Positions 28,293-39,123 are shown, counted from the first letter of the stretch. The stretch is 64,000 nt of DNA from Phyllobacterium calauticae (GCF_019991125.1 NZ_JAGENB010000003.1:310001-374000), one strand, 5' to 3'. Made by a program: numbers and translations. Notes: generated by a model not told the origin, from the sequence alone.

Positions 28293-30476
28293 TTATAGAA
28301 AGCTTTGCGGGTCGATATCAATCTGCACGCGCACTGATCCACGCTCTTTTGGTCCGGCACTCAGAATGGCGCGAATGAAGTTCTGGATATCAGCCTTGCG
28401 CGTTCCGTGAATCAGCAGCCGGAAACGATGCCGCCCGCGGATAAGGGCAAGCGGCGCTTCGGCGGGCCCCAGAACATTGATCTCGGGCGAGTGCGGCGCT
28501 GCACGGCGTAGCGCGCGCGCATGGTTTTCCGCTTCCGCCCGCGTTCCCGCTGAAATGATAAGCGCGCCAAGCCGGCCATAGGGCGGCAGGCCGGACCGTT
28601 CCCGCTCCTCGATTTCGCGCGCGTAGAAGGCCTCCGCATCGCCGGAGACAATGGCGCGCATGACCGGATGATCCGGCTGGTAGGTTTGCAGCAATCCCAG
28701 GCTTTTCTTGCCGGTGCGTCCGGCACGGCCCGTCACCTGGCTCAGCAACTGGAATGTCCGCTCCGCCGCCCGGGGGTCGCCATTGGCAAGGCCCAGATCC
28801 GCATCGACGACGCCCACCAGCGTCATATTGGGAAAGTTGTGCCCCTTGGCGACGAGCTGCGTACCAATAACAATATCCGCCTCGCCGCGTGCAATGGCAT
28901 CCAATTCGAGGCGCAGCCGTTTCACACCCATCAGATCGGATGACAGGACAATGATCCGCGCATCGGGAAAGGTTTTTTCCGCCTCCTCCGCAATACGTTC
29001 GACACCCGGCCCGCAAGCGACGAGATGATCCAATGTGCCGCAGGAGGGGCAAGCCTCCGGTCGCGCTTCGTGATGGCCGCATTGATGGCAGACAAGCTGG
29101 CCGCGAAACCGGTGCTCGACCAGCCAGCTTGAGCAGCAGGGGCATTGAAAACGATGCCCGCACACCCGGCACAGCGTCAGGGGCGCATAGCCGCGGCGGT
29201 TGAGAAACAGCAGTGACTGTTCCTTGCGCTGCAAGGTCTGGTTCATCGCCTCGACCAGCGCGGGGGACAGGAAACCACCGGGACGCGGCGGCGAGCGGCG
29301 CATGTCGATGGCTTTCAGATCCGGCATCGCCGCTTCCGCGTAACGCCCGGTCAGGCGGATGCGGGTATAGCGCCCCTGCAGCGCATTGACCTGGCTCTCG
29401 ACGGATGGTGTGGCGGAAGCCAGGATGACGGGAAAGCTGCCGATATGGCCGCGAACCACCGCCATGTCGCGGGCATTGTAAAAAACACGGTCCTCCTGCT
29501 TGTAGGCAGGGTCATGCTCTTCATCGACAATGATAAGACCCAGATCCTGGAAGGGCAGGAACAGCGCCGAGCGCGCGCCCGCGACAACCCGCACCTGCCC
29601 TTCCATCACCTGCCGCCAGACCCGCTCGCGCGTTTTCGGGGCGAGATCGGAATGCCATTCCGCCGGCTTTGAGCCGAATCGATCGTGGAAACGCTCGAGA
29701 AACTGCTGCGTCAGGGCGATTTCGGGCAAAAGAATCAGCACCTGCTTTCCCTGCTCGATCGCTTTTGCCACCGCTTCGAAATAAACTTCCGTCTTGCCGG
29801 AACCGGTCACGCCATCCAGCAGGGACACAGAGAACCCGCGCGCCGAAACCGCATCCACGAGCAGCCTTGCGGCATCGGCCTGATCACCGGAGAGTTCGGC
29901 GGGCGCATAATCCGGATCGGGCGGCGCAACGACGGGACGCGCCGGGATCATGACGTCCTCGAACACCCCCTGCGCCGAAAGCCCGTCAATCACCGTTGCG
30001 GAAACCCCGGCCGCGTGGGCAAGGCCAGTGCGCGTCCAGGCAAGACCATCCCCGGCCAGTTCAAGCACGCGCGAGCGTGCACCGGTCATCCGTTCAGGCT
30101 GTTGGCCGGAAAAACGCAACCCCGGCACCGGCGGCTCGGGATCGAAGGCCGCAGGCACCCGCAGGATCATCCGGGCCACCATGCCCGGCGGCGAGATCGT
30201 ATAATCGGCGGCCCAGCGCATGAAGCGCATCATGCCATCATCGACCGGAGGACAATCGAAAAGCTCCGAGATCGGCCGCAGCTTTTTCGCATCAACCGAA
30301 TCGGTCGCGCCCTCGGTTACAATGCCTGCAACCTCGCGGGGACCAAGGGGAACACGAACAATTGAGCCGGCTTTCACGACCATTCCATCAGGCACGGAAT
30401 AGCTGTAAGGTTTCGCTGCCGGCAAAGGCACGAGCACCGGAACAATTTTTTGCGCGGAAGGCGAATCTTGCTTCAT
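28293..30476 (-). CDS. priA: Primosomal protein N' (helicase PriA)
   Basis: 727 residues, replication-restart 3'-5' helicase. An N-terminal DNA-binding domain (about 1-190), then the helicase core with LLDGVTGSGKTEVY (Walker A), IVDEEHD (Walker B) and later VTGRAGRTGK (motif VI). The zinc cluster Cys residues are spread over CRVCGHRFQCPCCSSW ... CHQCGH ... CPSCGT in the middle. Divergent from the transaldolase-family gene, with a 91-base gap between starts. Confidence 0.95.
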   Translation of the reverse strand: MKQDSPSAQKIVPVLVPLPAAKPYSYSVPDGMVVKAGSIVRVPLGPREVAGIVTEGATDSVDAKKLRPISELFDCPPVDDGMMRFMRWAADYTISPPGMVARMILRVPAAFDPEPPVPGLRFSGQQPERMTGARSRVLELAGDGLAWTRTGLAHAAGVSATVIDGLSAQGVFEDVMIPARPVVAPPDPDYAPAELSGDQADAARLLVDAVSARGFSVSLLDGVTGSGKTEVYFEAVAKAIEQGKQVLILLPEIALTQQFLERFHDRFGSKPAEWHSDLAPKTRERVWRQVMEGQVRVVAGARSALFLPFQDLGLIIVDEEHDPAYKQEDRVFYNARDMAVVRGHIGSFPVILASATPSVESQVNALQGRYTRIRLTGRYAEAAMPDLKAIDMRRSPPRPGGFLSPALVEAMNQTLQRKEQSLLFLNRRGYAPLTLCRVCGHRFQCPCCSSWLVEHRFRGQLVCHQCGHHEARPEACPSCGTLDHLVACGPGVERIAEEAEKTFPDARIIVLSSDLMGVKRLRLELDAIARGEADIVIGTQLVAKGHNFPNMTLVGVVDADLGLANGDPRAAERTFQLLSQVTGRAGRTGKKSLGLLQTYQPDHPVMRAIVSGDAEAFYAREIEERERSGLPPYGRLGALIISAGTRAEAENHARALRRAAPHSPEINVLGPAEAPLALIRGRHRFRLLIHGTRKADIQNFIRAILSAGPKERGSVRVQIDIDPQSFL

Positions 30477-30567
30477 AACCTCGTGACCTTGGCGCGGCTT
30501 TCGTTTAAAGAAAAGCCACTTTTCCGGGACACCATCCCTTTAGCCCCATTTAAGGAGGACTGCTCCA

Positions 30568-31221
30568 ATGAAATTTTTTGTCGATACTGCCGATGTGAAG
30601 GATATCCGCGAACTGAATGATCTCGGATTGCTCGACGGCGTGACCACCAATCCGTCGCTGATCCTCAAATCCGGTCGCAGTATCCTCGACGTCACCAAGG
30701 AAATCTGCAGCATCGTCGATGGCCCGGTTTCCGCAGAGGTTACTGCTGTCGAATATGAGCAGATGATGAAGGAAGCGGCGGTTCTTTCCAAGATCGCCAA
30801 CAATATCTGCATCAAGGTTCCGCTGACACTCGATGGTTTGAAGGCTTGCAAGGCGCTCACCTCCGATGGCCATATGGTCAACGTCACGCTGTGCTTCTCC
30901 GCCACCCAGGCGCTGCTTGCCGCCAAGGCCGGTGCAACATTCATCTCGCCGTTCATCGGCCGCATCGATGACATCGGCATCAACGGCATGGATCTGATCG
31001 CCGAAATCCGCACGATCTATGACAACTACGACTACAAGACGGAAATCCTGGCGGCTTCGATCCGCACGATCAACCATGTCAAGGAAGCCGCACTGATCGG
31101 TGCCGACGTTGCCACCATCCCACCGGCAACACTGAAGGCGCTGGTCAAGCATCCGCTGACGGACAAGGGTCTCGAGACCTTCCTCGCCGACTGGGCCAAG
31201 ACCGGTCAGAAGATCGCCTGA
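30568..31221 (+). CDS. tal: Transaldolase / fructose-6-phosphate aldolase family (TalC type)
   Basis: 217 residues, the short class of transaldolases. [16 protein letters not shown] and GVTTNPSL are the family start, the Schiff-base Lys is Lys83 (ICIKVPLT), and [10 protein letters not shown] and ILAASIRT are conserved. The enzyme transfers a dihydroxyacetone unit in the non-oxidative pentose phosphate pathway, or cleaves fructose-6-phosphate in the FSA branch; sequence alone does not settle which. AAGGAGG precedes the start and a terminator follows the stop. Confidence 0.92.
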   Translation: MKFFVDTADVKDIRELNDLGLLDGVTTNPSLILKSGRSILDVTKEICSIVDGPVSAEVTAVEYEQMMKEAAVLSKIANNICIKVPLTLDGLKACKALTSDGHMVNVTLCFSATQALLAAKAGATFISPFIGRIDDIGINGMDLIAEIRTIYDNYDYKTEILAASIRTINHVKEAALIGADVATIPPATLKALVKHPLTDKGLETFLADWAKTGQKIA

Positions 31222-31246
31222 TCAAGGCAGATAGCTTTCAAAATGG

Positions 31247-31282
31247 AACGCCCGCCGGTGACGAACCTGCGGGCGTTTTGAT
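31247..31282 (+). terminator. Rho-independent terminator after the transaldolase gene
   Basis: Perfect 9-bp stem AACGCCCGC / GCGGGCGTT with a 13-base loop, followed by TTGATTTGG. The convergent oxygenase gene stops 47 bases to the right and could use it too. Confidence 0.75.
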
Positions 31283-31328
31283 TTGGTGAAGGCTGGGAAA
31301 TCCGGTCCTTCCCGCCTGTACTGCGGGA

Positions 31329-32339
31329 CTACAGCAGATCGGCGTGATGGCGCTGCGCGACATCGGGATGCGAACGCAGGCGTCCCTTGAGATAATTGCG
31401 TCCGACTTCCCGGAACAAGGGATTGTCCGGGTCCGTATCGGCACCGCCCGCCTCCCGCGCAAGATCGTCCGGCAGTGTCAGCAACGGCACATTGGCGTTG
31501 AGATCGGCGCCGAAGAAGAACGCCACCGACAGCCGGTCCTTGCCCGACGGCGGTGAGACGACGCGGTGCACGGTCGCCTTGAGATAGCCATTCGATGCCA
31601 GTTCGAGAATTTCGCCGATATTGATGACGAACGTCCCGGGAACCGGTGTGGCATCGATCCAGCCGCCATCCTTTTCCACCTGCAGGCCGCCCTGCACATC
31701 CTGCAGCAGCAGGGTCAGAAACCCGCTGTCCTTGTGCGCGCCAACACCTTGATCGCTGCCGGTTGCATCGCGGCCGGGATAGCGGATGATCTTCAGGTGC
31801 TGATTGGGCGCCTTTTCGTAGATGGGCCCGAAAACATCCTTTTCCTGCCCAAGTGCCGTTGCAAAGGCCTGCAGCAGCTCGATGGCAACCCGCGTCAGCT
31901 CGCTCTGCCACTCCAGCACAATGGATTTCAGGTCGGGCAGGCTATCCGGCCATTGATTGGGGCCCTGCAACCGCGACCACGAAGGTGTTGTCGGATCCTG
32001 CTGGATAACGGCCCGCTCCGCGCCCACGTCAAACTGTTCGCGCCAGTCCGCCTGTCCCCTGGTCCGTTCCCAACCCGCACGGGTATAACCGCGGAAATGC
32101 GGTGAATTGACCATTTCCACGGCAATCTTGTCCTCCTTCGGCAAGGCAAAGAACCGCTTGGAAACAGCAACGATATCCCTTTGCAGCTGTTCGGCGACGC
32201 CATGGCCGCTCAGATAGAAAAAGCCATAGATTCGTGCTGCATGGCGCAAGTCCTCGAAGAAGGCTTCCCGTTCCTCGGGATCGCGATAACGCCCGAAATC
32301 GAGTGTTGGTAAGGTGTCGGTTTTGGGTAGGGCGCTCAT
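31329..32339 (-). CDS. Isopenicillin-N-synthase-fold Fe(II)/2-oxoglutarate-dependent oxygenase
   Basis: 336 residues. The N-terminal DIOX_N part has ARIYGFFYLSGHGV. The double-stranded beta-helix carries the iron ligands His202 and Asp204 (GAHKDSGFLTLL) and His258 (ATVHRVVSPP), and Arg269-x-Ser271 (RLSVAFF) for 2-oxoglutarate. It is not TauD, which belongs to a different oxygenase subfamily. It is the last gene of the sulfonate block, 50 bases after the ssuB-like gene, so a role in releasing sulfur from an organosulfur compound is an inference from place. Confidence 0.9.
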   Translation of the reverse strand: MSALPKTDTLPTLDFGRYRDPEEREAFFEDLRHAARIYGFFYLSGHGVAEQLQRDIVAVSKRFFALPKEDKIAVEMVNSPHFRGYTRAGWERTRGQADWREQFDVGAERAVIQQDPTTPSWSRLQGPNQWPDSLPDLKSIVLEWQSELTRVAIELLQAFATALGQEKDVFGPIYEKAPNQHLKIIRYPGRDATGSDQGVGAHKDSGFLTLLLQDVQGGLQVEKDGGWIDATPVPGTFVINIGEILELASNGYLKATVHRVVSPPSGKDRLSVAFFFGADLNANVPLLTLPDDLAREAGGADTDPDNPLFREVGRNYLKGRLRSHPDVAQRHHADLL

Positions 32340-32389
32340 CGTTCAGGTCTCCGCATGCAATCCGATTGTCTATCCCGATGCATTCAACT

Positions 32390-33190
32390 TCAAGATGTTC
32401 TTTGCGTGTAAAGCTGGTCCAGAATCTGGCGCTCGAAAAAGGCGAGTTCCGGCGAGGCATGCCGCCGCGGCCGCTCCACCGGAATGGCCAGATCAAGGGC
32501 GATCCGGCCGCTATCGATGACGACGACACGATCTGCCAGCGCAACGGCTTCCGCCACATCGTGCGTCACCAGCACCGCCGTGAATTTCTTGGTGAGCCAG
32601 ATGCGTTCAAGCAATTGCTGCATTTCAATGCGGGTCAGGGCATCCAGCGCACCGAGCGGCTCGTCCAGAGCCAGAATGCGGGGGTGCCCGACCAATGCAC
32701 GCGCCAGGGCCACGCGCTGGCGTTGGCCACCCGACAGCACAGAGGGCCACTCTTCGCTGCGATCGGCAAGTCCCACTTCCGCAAGAATATCGAGACTTTT
32801 CTGCCGAACCTCCGAGCCGCGGGCAATGCCGGTCAATCCGACATCCACATTGGCACCAACCCGCGCCCACGGCAGCAGCCGCGGCTCCTGGAACATGATG
32901 CGCGTGCGCTTCTGATCCTTCGTTTCACCGGCATGAACCAGCTCGCCGGCTGTCGGCTTGTCGAGCCCGGCCAGCAACCGCAGCAATGTGCTCTTTCCGC
33001 AGCCGCTTTTGCCGATAACGGCAACGAACTGGCCGTCATGCACGTCAAGATCGATCCCCTGCAGCACGGTCTTGTCGCCAAAGCGTTTGGTAACGTTACG
33101 GAACGAAAACGCGATCCTGCGGGCCGTTACGGTGGCGCGGGCCGTGGTTTCAGCAAAGGATTGGCGGGCGGTGATGGTTGCTGCGGTCAT
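32390..33190 (-). CDS. ssuB: Sulfonate ABC transporter ATPase (SsuB-like)
   Basis: 266 residues. Walker A is GKSGCGKST, the signature [15 protein letters not shown], Walker [14 protein letters not shown] and the H-loop VTHDVAEAV. The N-terminal 30 residues are a Thr/Ala-rich addition. Energises import together with the permease (33200-33979) and the binding protein (35205-36161). It starts 9 bases after the permease stop. Confidence 0.9.
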   Translation of the reverse strand: MTAATITARQSFAETTARATVTARRIAFSFRNVTKRFGDKTVLQGIDLDVHDGQFVAVIGKSGCGKSTLLRLLAGLDKPTAGELVHAGETKDQKRTRIMFQEPRLLPWARVGANVDVGLTGIARGSEVRQKSLDILAEVGLADRSEEWPSVLSGGQRQRVALARALVGHPRILALDEPLGALDALTRIEMQQLLERIWLTKKFTAVLVTHDVAEAVALADRVVVIDSGRIALDLAIPVERPRRHASPELAFFERQILDQLYTQRTS

Positions 33191-33199
33191 CGTCGTTCC

Positions 33200-33979
33200 T
33201 TACACGTTTTGAAAGGCCGGGTGCCATTGCAGGGAAAGCCGCTCGAGGGACCGCGCCAAGACATCGGCGAGTTTTCCGAGGAGCGCATAGATCAGGATCG
33301 ACAGGACAACCACATCGATCAGCAGAAATTCCCGCGCCTGCATGGCCATATAGCCGAGGCCGGAGGATGCGGAGATCGTCTCGGCCACGATCAGCGTCAG
33401 CCACATGATTCCCAGCGCATAGCGCAGCCCGACGAAAATCGACGGCAGGGCGCCCGGCAGGATAACCCGCATGAACAGCTGCGAACGGGACATGCCGTAA
33501 ATGCGGCCCATTTCAACCAGTTGCGGGTCGACGCCCTGAATGCCAAGGAGCGTGTTGATATAGATCGGAAAGAAAACGCCAAGCGCGACCAGAAACAATT
33601 TTGCTTCCTCGTCGATGCCGAACCACAAAATCACCAGCGGGATAAGGGCCAGATGCGGGATATTGCGGATCATCTGGATGGTCGTATCGGTGAGCCCGCG
33701 GCTGAGCGCGGAAAGCCCGTTGGCAAGGCCAAGGCCAAAACCGATGGCGCCGCCCACAACGAAGCCGCTCAAGGCGCGCAGCGTGGATATGCGGATATTT
33801 TCCAGCAGTTCACCTGACAGAAGCAGCTTCCAGAAGGCGGCGCCCACGGCTGAAGGTGCCGGCAGGACATTGGCCGAGATGACACCGGCACGCGACGCAA
33901 TTTCCCACCCGACAAACAGAAGGGCGGGAAGCAGCCAGCCTACGGCGCTGCGGCCGATGGACTGAAGCGCCCTGCTCAT
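33200..33979 (-). CDS. ssuC: Sulfonate ABC transporter permease (SsuC-like)
   Basis: 259 residues, about six membrane helices, of the BPD_transp_1 family. The EAA-type loop ([24 protein letters not shown]) contacts the ATPase. The four-base ATGA overlap with ssuD upstream links their translation. Typical of the SsuC/TauC/NrtB permease group. Confidence 0.9.
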   Translation of the reverse strand: MSRALQSIGRSAVGWLLPALLFVGWEIASRAGVISANVLPAPSAVGAAFWKLLLSGELLENIRISTLRALSGFVVGGAIGFGLGLANGLSALSRGLTDTTIQMIRNIPHLALIPLVILWFGIDEEAKLFLVALGVFFPIYINTLLGIQGVDPQLVEMGRIYGMSRSQLFMRVILPGALPSIFVGLRYALGIMWLTLIVAETISASSGLGYMAMQAREFLLIDVVVLSILIYALLGKLADVLARSLERLSLQWHPAFQNV

Positions 33980-35145
33980 GAGGCCGCCTGCAGCCGTTTG
34001 GCACCGTGGAAACCAACGGCAAATTCGTTGGCGATCTCCTGCCGGGGCGTGTTTCTGCGCTCGCCCAATCCCAGTTTCGGGAACAGCAACTCGGCAACGC
34101 GGTAGGCTTCTTCAAGATGCGGATAACCGGAGCCGATCACCGTATCGATACCCACGTCCTGATATTCGCGGATGCGTGCGGCAATGCTTTCGGGACTGCC
34201 GACAAGGGCGGTACCCGCCCCGCCGCGAACCAGTCCGACGCCTGCCCACAGATTGGGGCCGACAAGCAGCCTGTCACGGCGTCCGCCATGCAGCTCCGCC
34301 ATGCGGCGCTGGCCGACGGAATCCATTTCCTTGAGGAAGCGCTGCTGTGCAATCTCGATCTGGGCGTCGGTCACGCGGCTGATCAGCCTGTCAGCCGCGG
34401 CCCAGGCCTCGTCTTCGGTTTCGCGCACGATGAAATGCAGCCTTATGCCGAACCGCAGCGTGCGGCCCTTGAGCGCGGCCTTCCTGCGCGCGCGCTCGAT
34501 CTTTTCTGCGACCTGCGCCACAGGCTCACCCCAGGTGAGGTACATGTCCACCTGCTCAGCCGCGAGATCCTGACCGGCATCGGACGAGCCGCCGAAGTAA
34601 AGCGGCGGCGGGCTCTGGACGGGAAGCAGATCGAGCCGCCCGCCCTGAACCCGGTAATGCCTGCCTTCAAAATCGACGGTCTCGCCGGTCACCAAGCCCT
34701 GCCAGATTTTCAGGAACTCGGCTGCCTGTTCGTAACGCTGGTCATGCGGCAGGAAAACGCCATCACCGGCCAGCTCCGTCGGGTTGCCGCCGACGACGAC
34801 GTTGAGCAGCAGACGCCCATTGCTGAGCCGGTCGAGCGCAGCGGTCTGCCGGGCGGCAAAAACAGGCGAGACAATGCCGGGGCGCAGCGCCACCAGGAAC
34901 TTCAGCCGCTCCGTATGGGCGGCAAGACCCGTGGCGGTAATCCATGAATCCTCGCAGCTTTGCCCCGTCGGCAACAGCACGCCGGGGAAACCCAGCCGGT
35001 CCACGGCCTGGGCGATCTCCTTGAAATAGGCAAACTCGGGCGGCCGCTGCTGCGTTTCCGAACCGAGATAGGTTCCGTCCCCATGGGTGGGAATGAACCA
35101 GAAGAAATCAAGCGGGGCTGGTGTGGTATTTGCTGGCTGCGTCAT
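33976..35145 (-). CDS. ssuD: FMNH2-dependent alkanesulfonate monooxygenase
   Basis: 389 residues, a luciferase-like TIM barrel. [32 protein letters not shown] and [11 protein letters not shown] are the SsuD hallmarks. The enzyme uses reduced FMN and oxygen to split alkanesulfonates into sulfite and an aldehyde. Its flavin reductase (SsuE) is not in this cluster and must come from elsewhere. It is 59 bases downstream of ssuA and overlaps ssuC by 4 bases. Confidence 0.94.
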   Translation of the reverse strand: MTQPANTTPAPLDFFWFIPTHGDGTYLGSETQQRPPEFAYFKEIAQAVDRLGFPGVLLPTGQSCEDSWITATGLAAHTERLKFLVALRPGIVSPVFAARQTAALDRLSNGRLLLNVVVGGNPTELAGDGVFLPHDQRYEQAAEFLKIWQGLVTGETVDFEGRHYRVQGGRLDLLPVQSPPPLYFGGSSDAGQDLAAEQVDMYLTWGEPVAQVAEKIERARRKAALKGRTLRFGIRLHFIVRETEDEAWAAADRLISRVTDAQIEIAQQRFLKEMDSVGQRRMAELHGGRRDRLLVGPNLWAGVGLVRGGAGTALVGSPESIAARIREYQDVGIDTVIGSGYPHLEEAYRVAELLFPKLGLGERRNTPRQEIANEFAVGFHGAKRLQAAS

Positions 35146-35204
35146 GGCGTGGTTCCAGTTCTTTCCATGGTACGGGGCGATTTCCGCATCCCCAGTTGTT
35201 CCGT

Positions 35205-36161
35205 TCAGTTGCCGGGGGCCGCCCAGACGGCATCGGAAATCTTGATGGCTTTGGGGATCAGCTTCAGCTTGAAGAAGCGGTCGGCCGTTTCCTGCTGATG
35301 CACGATGATCTCAGGCGTGATCGGGAAGATGCCGAACACCGACCGGTTTGCGGCGATGGTTTGGGCTTCGAGCGGAACGCCGGTGACCTCATGCAGTGCC
35401 GCTGCCACCTTGTCCTTGTTCGCCTCGGCCCATGCAGCGGCTTCCTTCAGGGCGGCAACGGTCGTGGTCACGACATCGGGATGCGCGGCGGCAAAGTCGC
35501 GATTGGCCAGAAAATAGGTGTTGACGTCGAGCACCTCGCTGGAACGCGCGAGAATACGCGGCTGATAGCGGGTCTCGGCAATGGCAAAGAACGGATCCCA
35601 GACCGCCCAGGCATCGATCTTGTCGCTGGCAAAGGCCGCTGCGGCATCCGCAGGGCTCAAATAAACCGGGGTAATCTCGTCGTAGCTGACGTGTGCTTTC
35701 TCAAGCGCAGCCACGAGCAGATTATGCGCGCTGGTTCCCTTGCCGACCCCGACTTTCTTGCCTTTCAGATCGGCCAGGGACTGGATCGGGGAAGCCGGCT
35801 TGACGAAGATCGCTTCGCCTTTGCCATTGGATGGCAGGGCAGCGACATAGACAATGGCCGAGCCTGCGGACTGCCCGAAGATCGGCGGGGCATCGCCGAC
35901 CCATCCGACATTGATGCTGCCGACATTCAGCGCCTCGACCAGGGGCGGGCCAGCGGTAAACTCGACCCATTTGACCTTGATACCTTTGGGCTCCAGAACT
36001 TTTTCAATCACCTTCTGTTGCTGGGCAATAACCGGCAGGCTCGTCTTCTGGAAGCCGATCTTGTACTCCTGCAGCGATTCGGCTGCATGGGATGCCGTTG
36101 CCGCGATAGCCGTTGCTGCAAGGACAAGGGCACCGAATAGTCTGCGCGTCAGGTTGGGCAT
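35205..36161 (-). CDS. ssuA: Aliphatic sulfonate ABC transporter binding protein
   Basis: 318 residues, periplasmic type II solute-binding protein. The signal peptide reads [20 protein letters not shown] up to about SHA. The mature part starts [37 protein letters not shown] and [15 protein letters not shown] are characteristic of SsuA. The start at 36161 is set by the signal peptide; the frame continues to 36251 without one. The 220-base gap to tauC upstream suggests its own promoter. Confidence 0.92.
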   Translation of the reverse strand: MPNLTRRLFGALVLAATAIAATASHAAESLQEYKIGFQKTSLPVIAQQQKVIEKVLEPKGIKVKWVEFTAGPPLVEALNVGSINVGWVGDAPPIFGQSAGSAIVYVAALPSNGKGEAIFVKPASPIQSLADLKGKKVGVGKGTSAHNLLVAALEKAHVSYDEITPVYLSPADAAAAFASDKIDAWAVWDPFFAIAETRYQPRILARSSEVLDVNTYFLANRDFAAAHPDVVTTTVAALKEAAAWAEANKDKVAAALHEVTGVPLEAQTIAANRSVFGIFPITPEIIVHQQETADRFFKLKLIPKAIKISDAVWAAPGN

Positions 36162-36381
36162 GGGCTCTCGCAATTCTTTGGTTTGGGAGAGCATCGTCAG
36201 GATTATACCAATGGCCCTCCCGTGATCAGGAATGGCCCCAATGCTATTCAACTCGACTATTTCTATAGAGAAAATATATTTCGTTTAATGAGCCGCATGC
36301 GGATTGGTTTTCTTGGCGTCGCGCAAGCCGAAGCAAAGGCCAAGCGGTTTCCCGCAACACCTTTCCGCCGGCGGGAGTTAT
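36162..36381 (-). other. Intergenic region upstream of the ssuA operon
   Basis: 220 bases between tauC and ssuA. The stretch 36255-36292 is A+T rich and carries the palindrome TCTATAGA and a run AAAATATATTTCG that could hold a minus-strand -10. A 10-bp palindrome CCGCATGCGG lies at 36293-36302. No assigned regulator site. Confidence 0.4.
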
Positions 36382-37233
36382 CTATTCCCGGCCAGCCCAG
36401 GGTGCCAATTTACATTCCAGCCGCCTGATCCCGATTTCCAGGATGAAAGCGACAATGGCGATGACGAAAATGCCCATGATGACCACGTCAGTGACCAGGA
36501 ATTGTGCGGCAGACTGGATCATGAACCCAAGACCGCGCGTGGCAGCCACCAGTTCCGCTGCAACCAGCGTCGACCATCCCGCCCCAAGCGCAATGCGCAA
36601 TCCGGTCAGGATGGAGGGCAGTGCACTGGGCAAAATCACGTGGCGGACGACCTGCGACCGCGTGGCACCGAGGGCGCGCGCCGCGTTGACCCGGTCAAGC
36701 GAAGCGCCTTTGACACCGGCGGCGGTGGAAATGGCAATCGGTGCCAGCATGGCAATGGCAATCACCAGGATTTTTGACGGCTCGCCTATACCGAACCAGA
36801 TGATGACCAGCGGCAGATAGGCCAGTGGCGGAATGGGCCGGATGAATTCGATAATGGGATCGAAAATACCGCGCCCGATGGCGCTGACACCGATGGCGAT
36901 GCCTGCGGGAACAGCGACTATCAGTGCAAGCAGCAGGGCCGCGAACACCCGCAGCAGGCTTGCAAGCAGGTGCTGCCACAGCGTGGCGTCGACAAAGCCA
37001 TTGGTTGCGACGGAATAGAACTTCCACAGCACCGCCGAGGGCGCTGGCAGAAAAACCGGAGAAACCAATTTGAAATGCGCCGCAACGATCCAGACAAGCA
37101 CCAGGCTGGCAATGGTTGCCGCGCTGGCAATGCGGGCCGTCCTTTTCGCCGAAGGCTTTGCCCTTTTGCCGTCTGGTCGCTCCGTGGCGCTTTCAACAGG
37201 AATATCCCGGCCGATTTCAACGGAGAGCGTCAT
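36382..37233 (-). CDS. tauC: Taurine ABC transporter permease (TauC-like)
   Basis: 283 residues, an unusual 35-residue charged N-terminus, then about six helices. The EAA loop is RVNAARALGATRSQVVRHVILPSALP. Same BPD_transp_1 family as SsuC, but it pairs with tauB by a 4-base ATGA overlap. Substrate specificity is inferred from the tauA neighbour. Confidence 0.9.
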   Translation of the reverse strand: MTLSVEIGRDIPVESATERPDGKRAKPSAKRTARIASAATIASLVLVWIVAAHFKLVSPVFLPAPSAVLWKFYSVATNGFVDATLWQHLLASLLRVFAALLLALIVAVPAGIAIGVSAIGRGIFDPIIEFIRPIPPLAYLPLVIIWFGIGEPSKILVIAIAMLAPIAISTAAGVKGASLDRVNAARALGATRSQVVRHVILPSALPSILTGLRIALGAGWSTLVAAELVAATRGLGFMIQSAAQFLVTDVVIMGIFVIAIVAFILEIGIRRLECKLAPWAGRE

Positions 37234-38003
37234 GCCGCCTCTCCTTCGAAAATGGAATCTTCGAGCTCGGCACGCGCTTGATTGAATGCCGGGTCTGCCT
37301 TGATCGACCGGACAGGTTCGCCGCCGACATAGCGGCGGCCGAAACCAGCCTCAATCTCCCAGACGACCCGGCCGGGACCAGGGGCAAGCACCACGATCCG
37401 CGTCGCCAGCAGCAGCGCCTCGTCAATACCGTGGGTCACCATCAGAACGCCGACCGAGTTGGCGGCCCAGATATCGAGAAGCAAAGTCTGCATGCGTTCT
37501 CGCGTCAAGGCATCAAGCGCACCCAGCGGCTCGTCCATCAGCAGAAAATCCGGCTCTGCCGCCAGCGCGCGGGCAAGACCGACGCGCTGGCGCATACCAC
37601 CCGACAATTCCCAGATCGCCTTGCCGCCGATGCCATCGAGCTTGACCCGTTCGAGCAGACGCGTTGCAGCGGCATCCCTCTCCTGTTGAGGTAGACCGCG
37701 CAGTTTCAGGGCGAAGCTGACATTGTCCCGCACGCTCAACCATGGAAACAGCGCGTCATTCTGGAAGACAACGGCGCGATCGGCACCGGGCGACGTGATG
37801 GTCTTCCCATCCACGGTCACGGTTCCTCCGGTCGGCGGCACCAGTCCGGCCGCGACATTGAGCAAGGTGGTCTTGCCGCAACCGGACCGGCCAACCAGGA
37901 CGACGAAATCGCCTGACTGGACGGAAATGCTTGCCTGCGTGACAGCAGGCTGCGCCTGACCATCATAGTGCACGGAGACATGATCGAGAAAGAGATGTGC
38001 CAT
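37230..38003 (-). CDS. tauB: Taurine ABC transporter ATPase (TauB-like)
   Basis: 257 residues. Walker A GRSGCGKTT, signature LSGGMRQRVGLARAL, Walker [13 protein letters not shown] and H-loop VTHGIDEAL. AHLFLDHVSVHYDG begins the domain. ATG 38003 is used because the 27 further in-frame residues to the left have no family match. The start lacks an obvious ribosome binding site. 112 bases after tauA. Confidence 0.9.
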   Translation of the reverse strand: MAHLFLDHVSVHYDGQAQPAVTQASISVQSGDFVVLVGRSGCGKTTLLNVAAGLVPPTGGTVTVDGKTITSPGADRAVVFQNDALFPWLSVRDNVSFALKLRGLPQQERDAAATRLLERVKLDGIGGKAIWELSGGMRQRVGLARALAAEPDFLLMDEPLGALDALTRERMQTLLLDIWAANSVGVLMVTHGIDEALLLATRIVVLAPGPGRVVWEIEAGFGRRYVGGEPVRSIKADPAFNQARAELEDSIFEGEAA

Positions 38004-38115
38004 GGGGTCTACCGGTTGAACGGCGGCGTTCACGGCCTTCCCGGTCTTCGAGGGAGAGGGAACCCCGAAGACCGGAAAGAACACATGAACACCCCCGCGC
38101 TACAAGGTTTCGAAC

Positions 38116-39123
38116 TCAGTTCGATGCGAGTGCCGCCTCCACGAATTTTGCCGTTGCATATTTCGAGTAATCAGGAAGGACAGCGTCAATCTTCCCCTGC
38201 TCTTTCAGGAATTCAGACGTAGCGGCAATGGCCTTGACCGTATCGCCGCCAAGGAACCTGGAGGATGCCTGCTCCGTCAGGGTCGGGAAAACATAACCCT
38301 TCAACAGAAGCGGCACGTCGTCAGCCTTTGCTCCCGTCAGACGGCTGATCTTTTCGGCTTGCGGCGATGTCACTGACCATGCTTCCGGCTTCGCCAGATA
38401 GTCGGCATAGGCCGCCCCGGTCACCTTGACGAAATCACGGACGGCATCCGGGTGTTTTTCGGCAAATTCTGTACGGACGATCCATGCGTCAAATGTCGGC
38501 GCACCCCACTGCGCCACTTTCGAGGAATCCACGATGATTTTGCCGCTGGTCCTGATCTGGCCAAGCGCCGGATCCCACACATAGGCCGCATCGATATCAC
38601 CGCGCTCCCAGGCCGCAGCAATTTCCGGCGGACGCAGGTTGAGGACATTAACGGATTTTGAATCGACGCCTTCATGCTTCAATGCGGCAAGCAGACTGTA
38701 GTGGGTCGTTGAAACGAAGGGCACAGCCACTTTCTTGCCGGCCAGATCGGCAATCTTGCTGACATTGGAGCCATTACGGGCGACAAGTGCTTCCGATTCC
38801 CCGATGAGACCCACGACGAGAATAGTCTGGATCGGCAACTCGCGGCTGGCGGCAGCCGCCAGCGGACTGGATCCGACATAACCGATGTCAACTGAGCCGG
38901 AAGCAACAGCGGCGATGACATCCGCACCGGAATCAAACTTCCGCCAGTCGATTTTGGCGGATGCAGCCTTTTCATAGGCACCATCGGCCTGCGGAACCTT
39001 GGATGGTTCGACCACGGTCTGATAGCCGATGGTGATCTTCAGATCCTCCGCCTGAGCGGAAGCAAACGCTCCGAGACTGAAAAGAACAGTGGTCGCAGCA
39101 AGGAAATGACGGCGGGTGAACAT
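38116..39123 (-). CDS. tauA: Taurine ABC transporter binding protein
   Basis: 335 residues. The signal peptide MFTRRHFLAATTVLFSLGAFASAQA is cleaved before EDLKITIGYQ. WRKFDSGADVIAAVASGSVDIG, STTHYSLLAALKHEGV and GDIDAAYVWDPA closely follow E. coli TauA, so taurine or a similar sulfonate is the probable ligand. First gene of a tauABC run that lacks tauD. AGGA 7 bases before the ATG supports the start. Confidence 0.92.
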   Translation of the reverse strand: MFTRRHFLAATTVLFSLGAFASAQAEDLKITIGYQTVVEPSKVPQADGAYEKAASAKIDWRKFDSGADVIAAVASGSVDIGYVGSSPLAAAASRELPIQTILVVGLIGESEALVARNGSNVSKIADLAGKKVAVPFVSTTHYSLLAALKHEGVDSKSVNVLNLRPPEIAAAWERGDIDAAYVWDPALGQIRTSGKIIVDSSKVAQWGAPTFDAWIVRTEFAEKHPDAVRDFVKVTGAAYADYLAKPEAWSVTSPQAEKISRLTGAKADDVPLLLKGYVFPTLTEQASSRFLGGDTVKAIAATSEFLKEQGKIDAVLPDYSKYATAKFVEAALASN

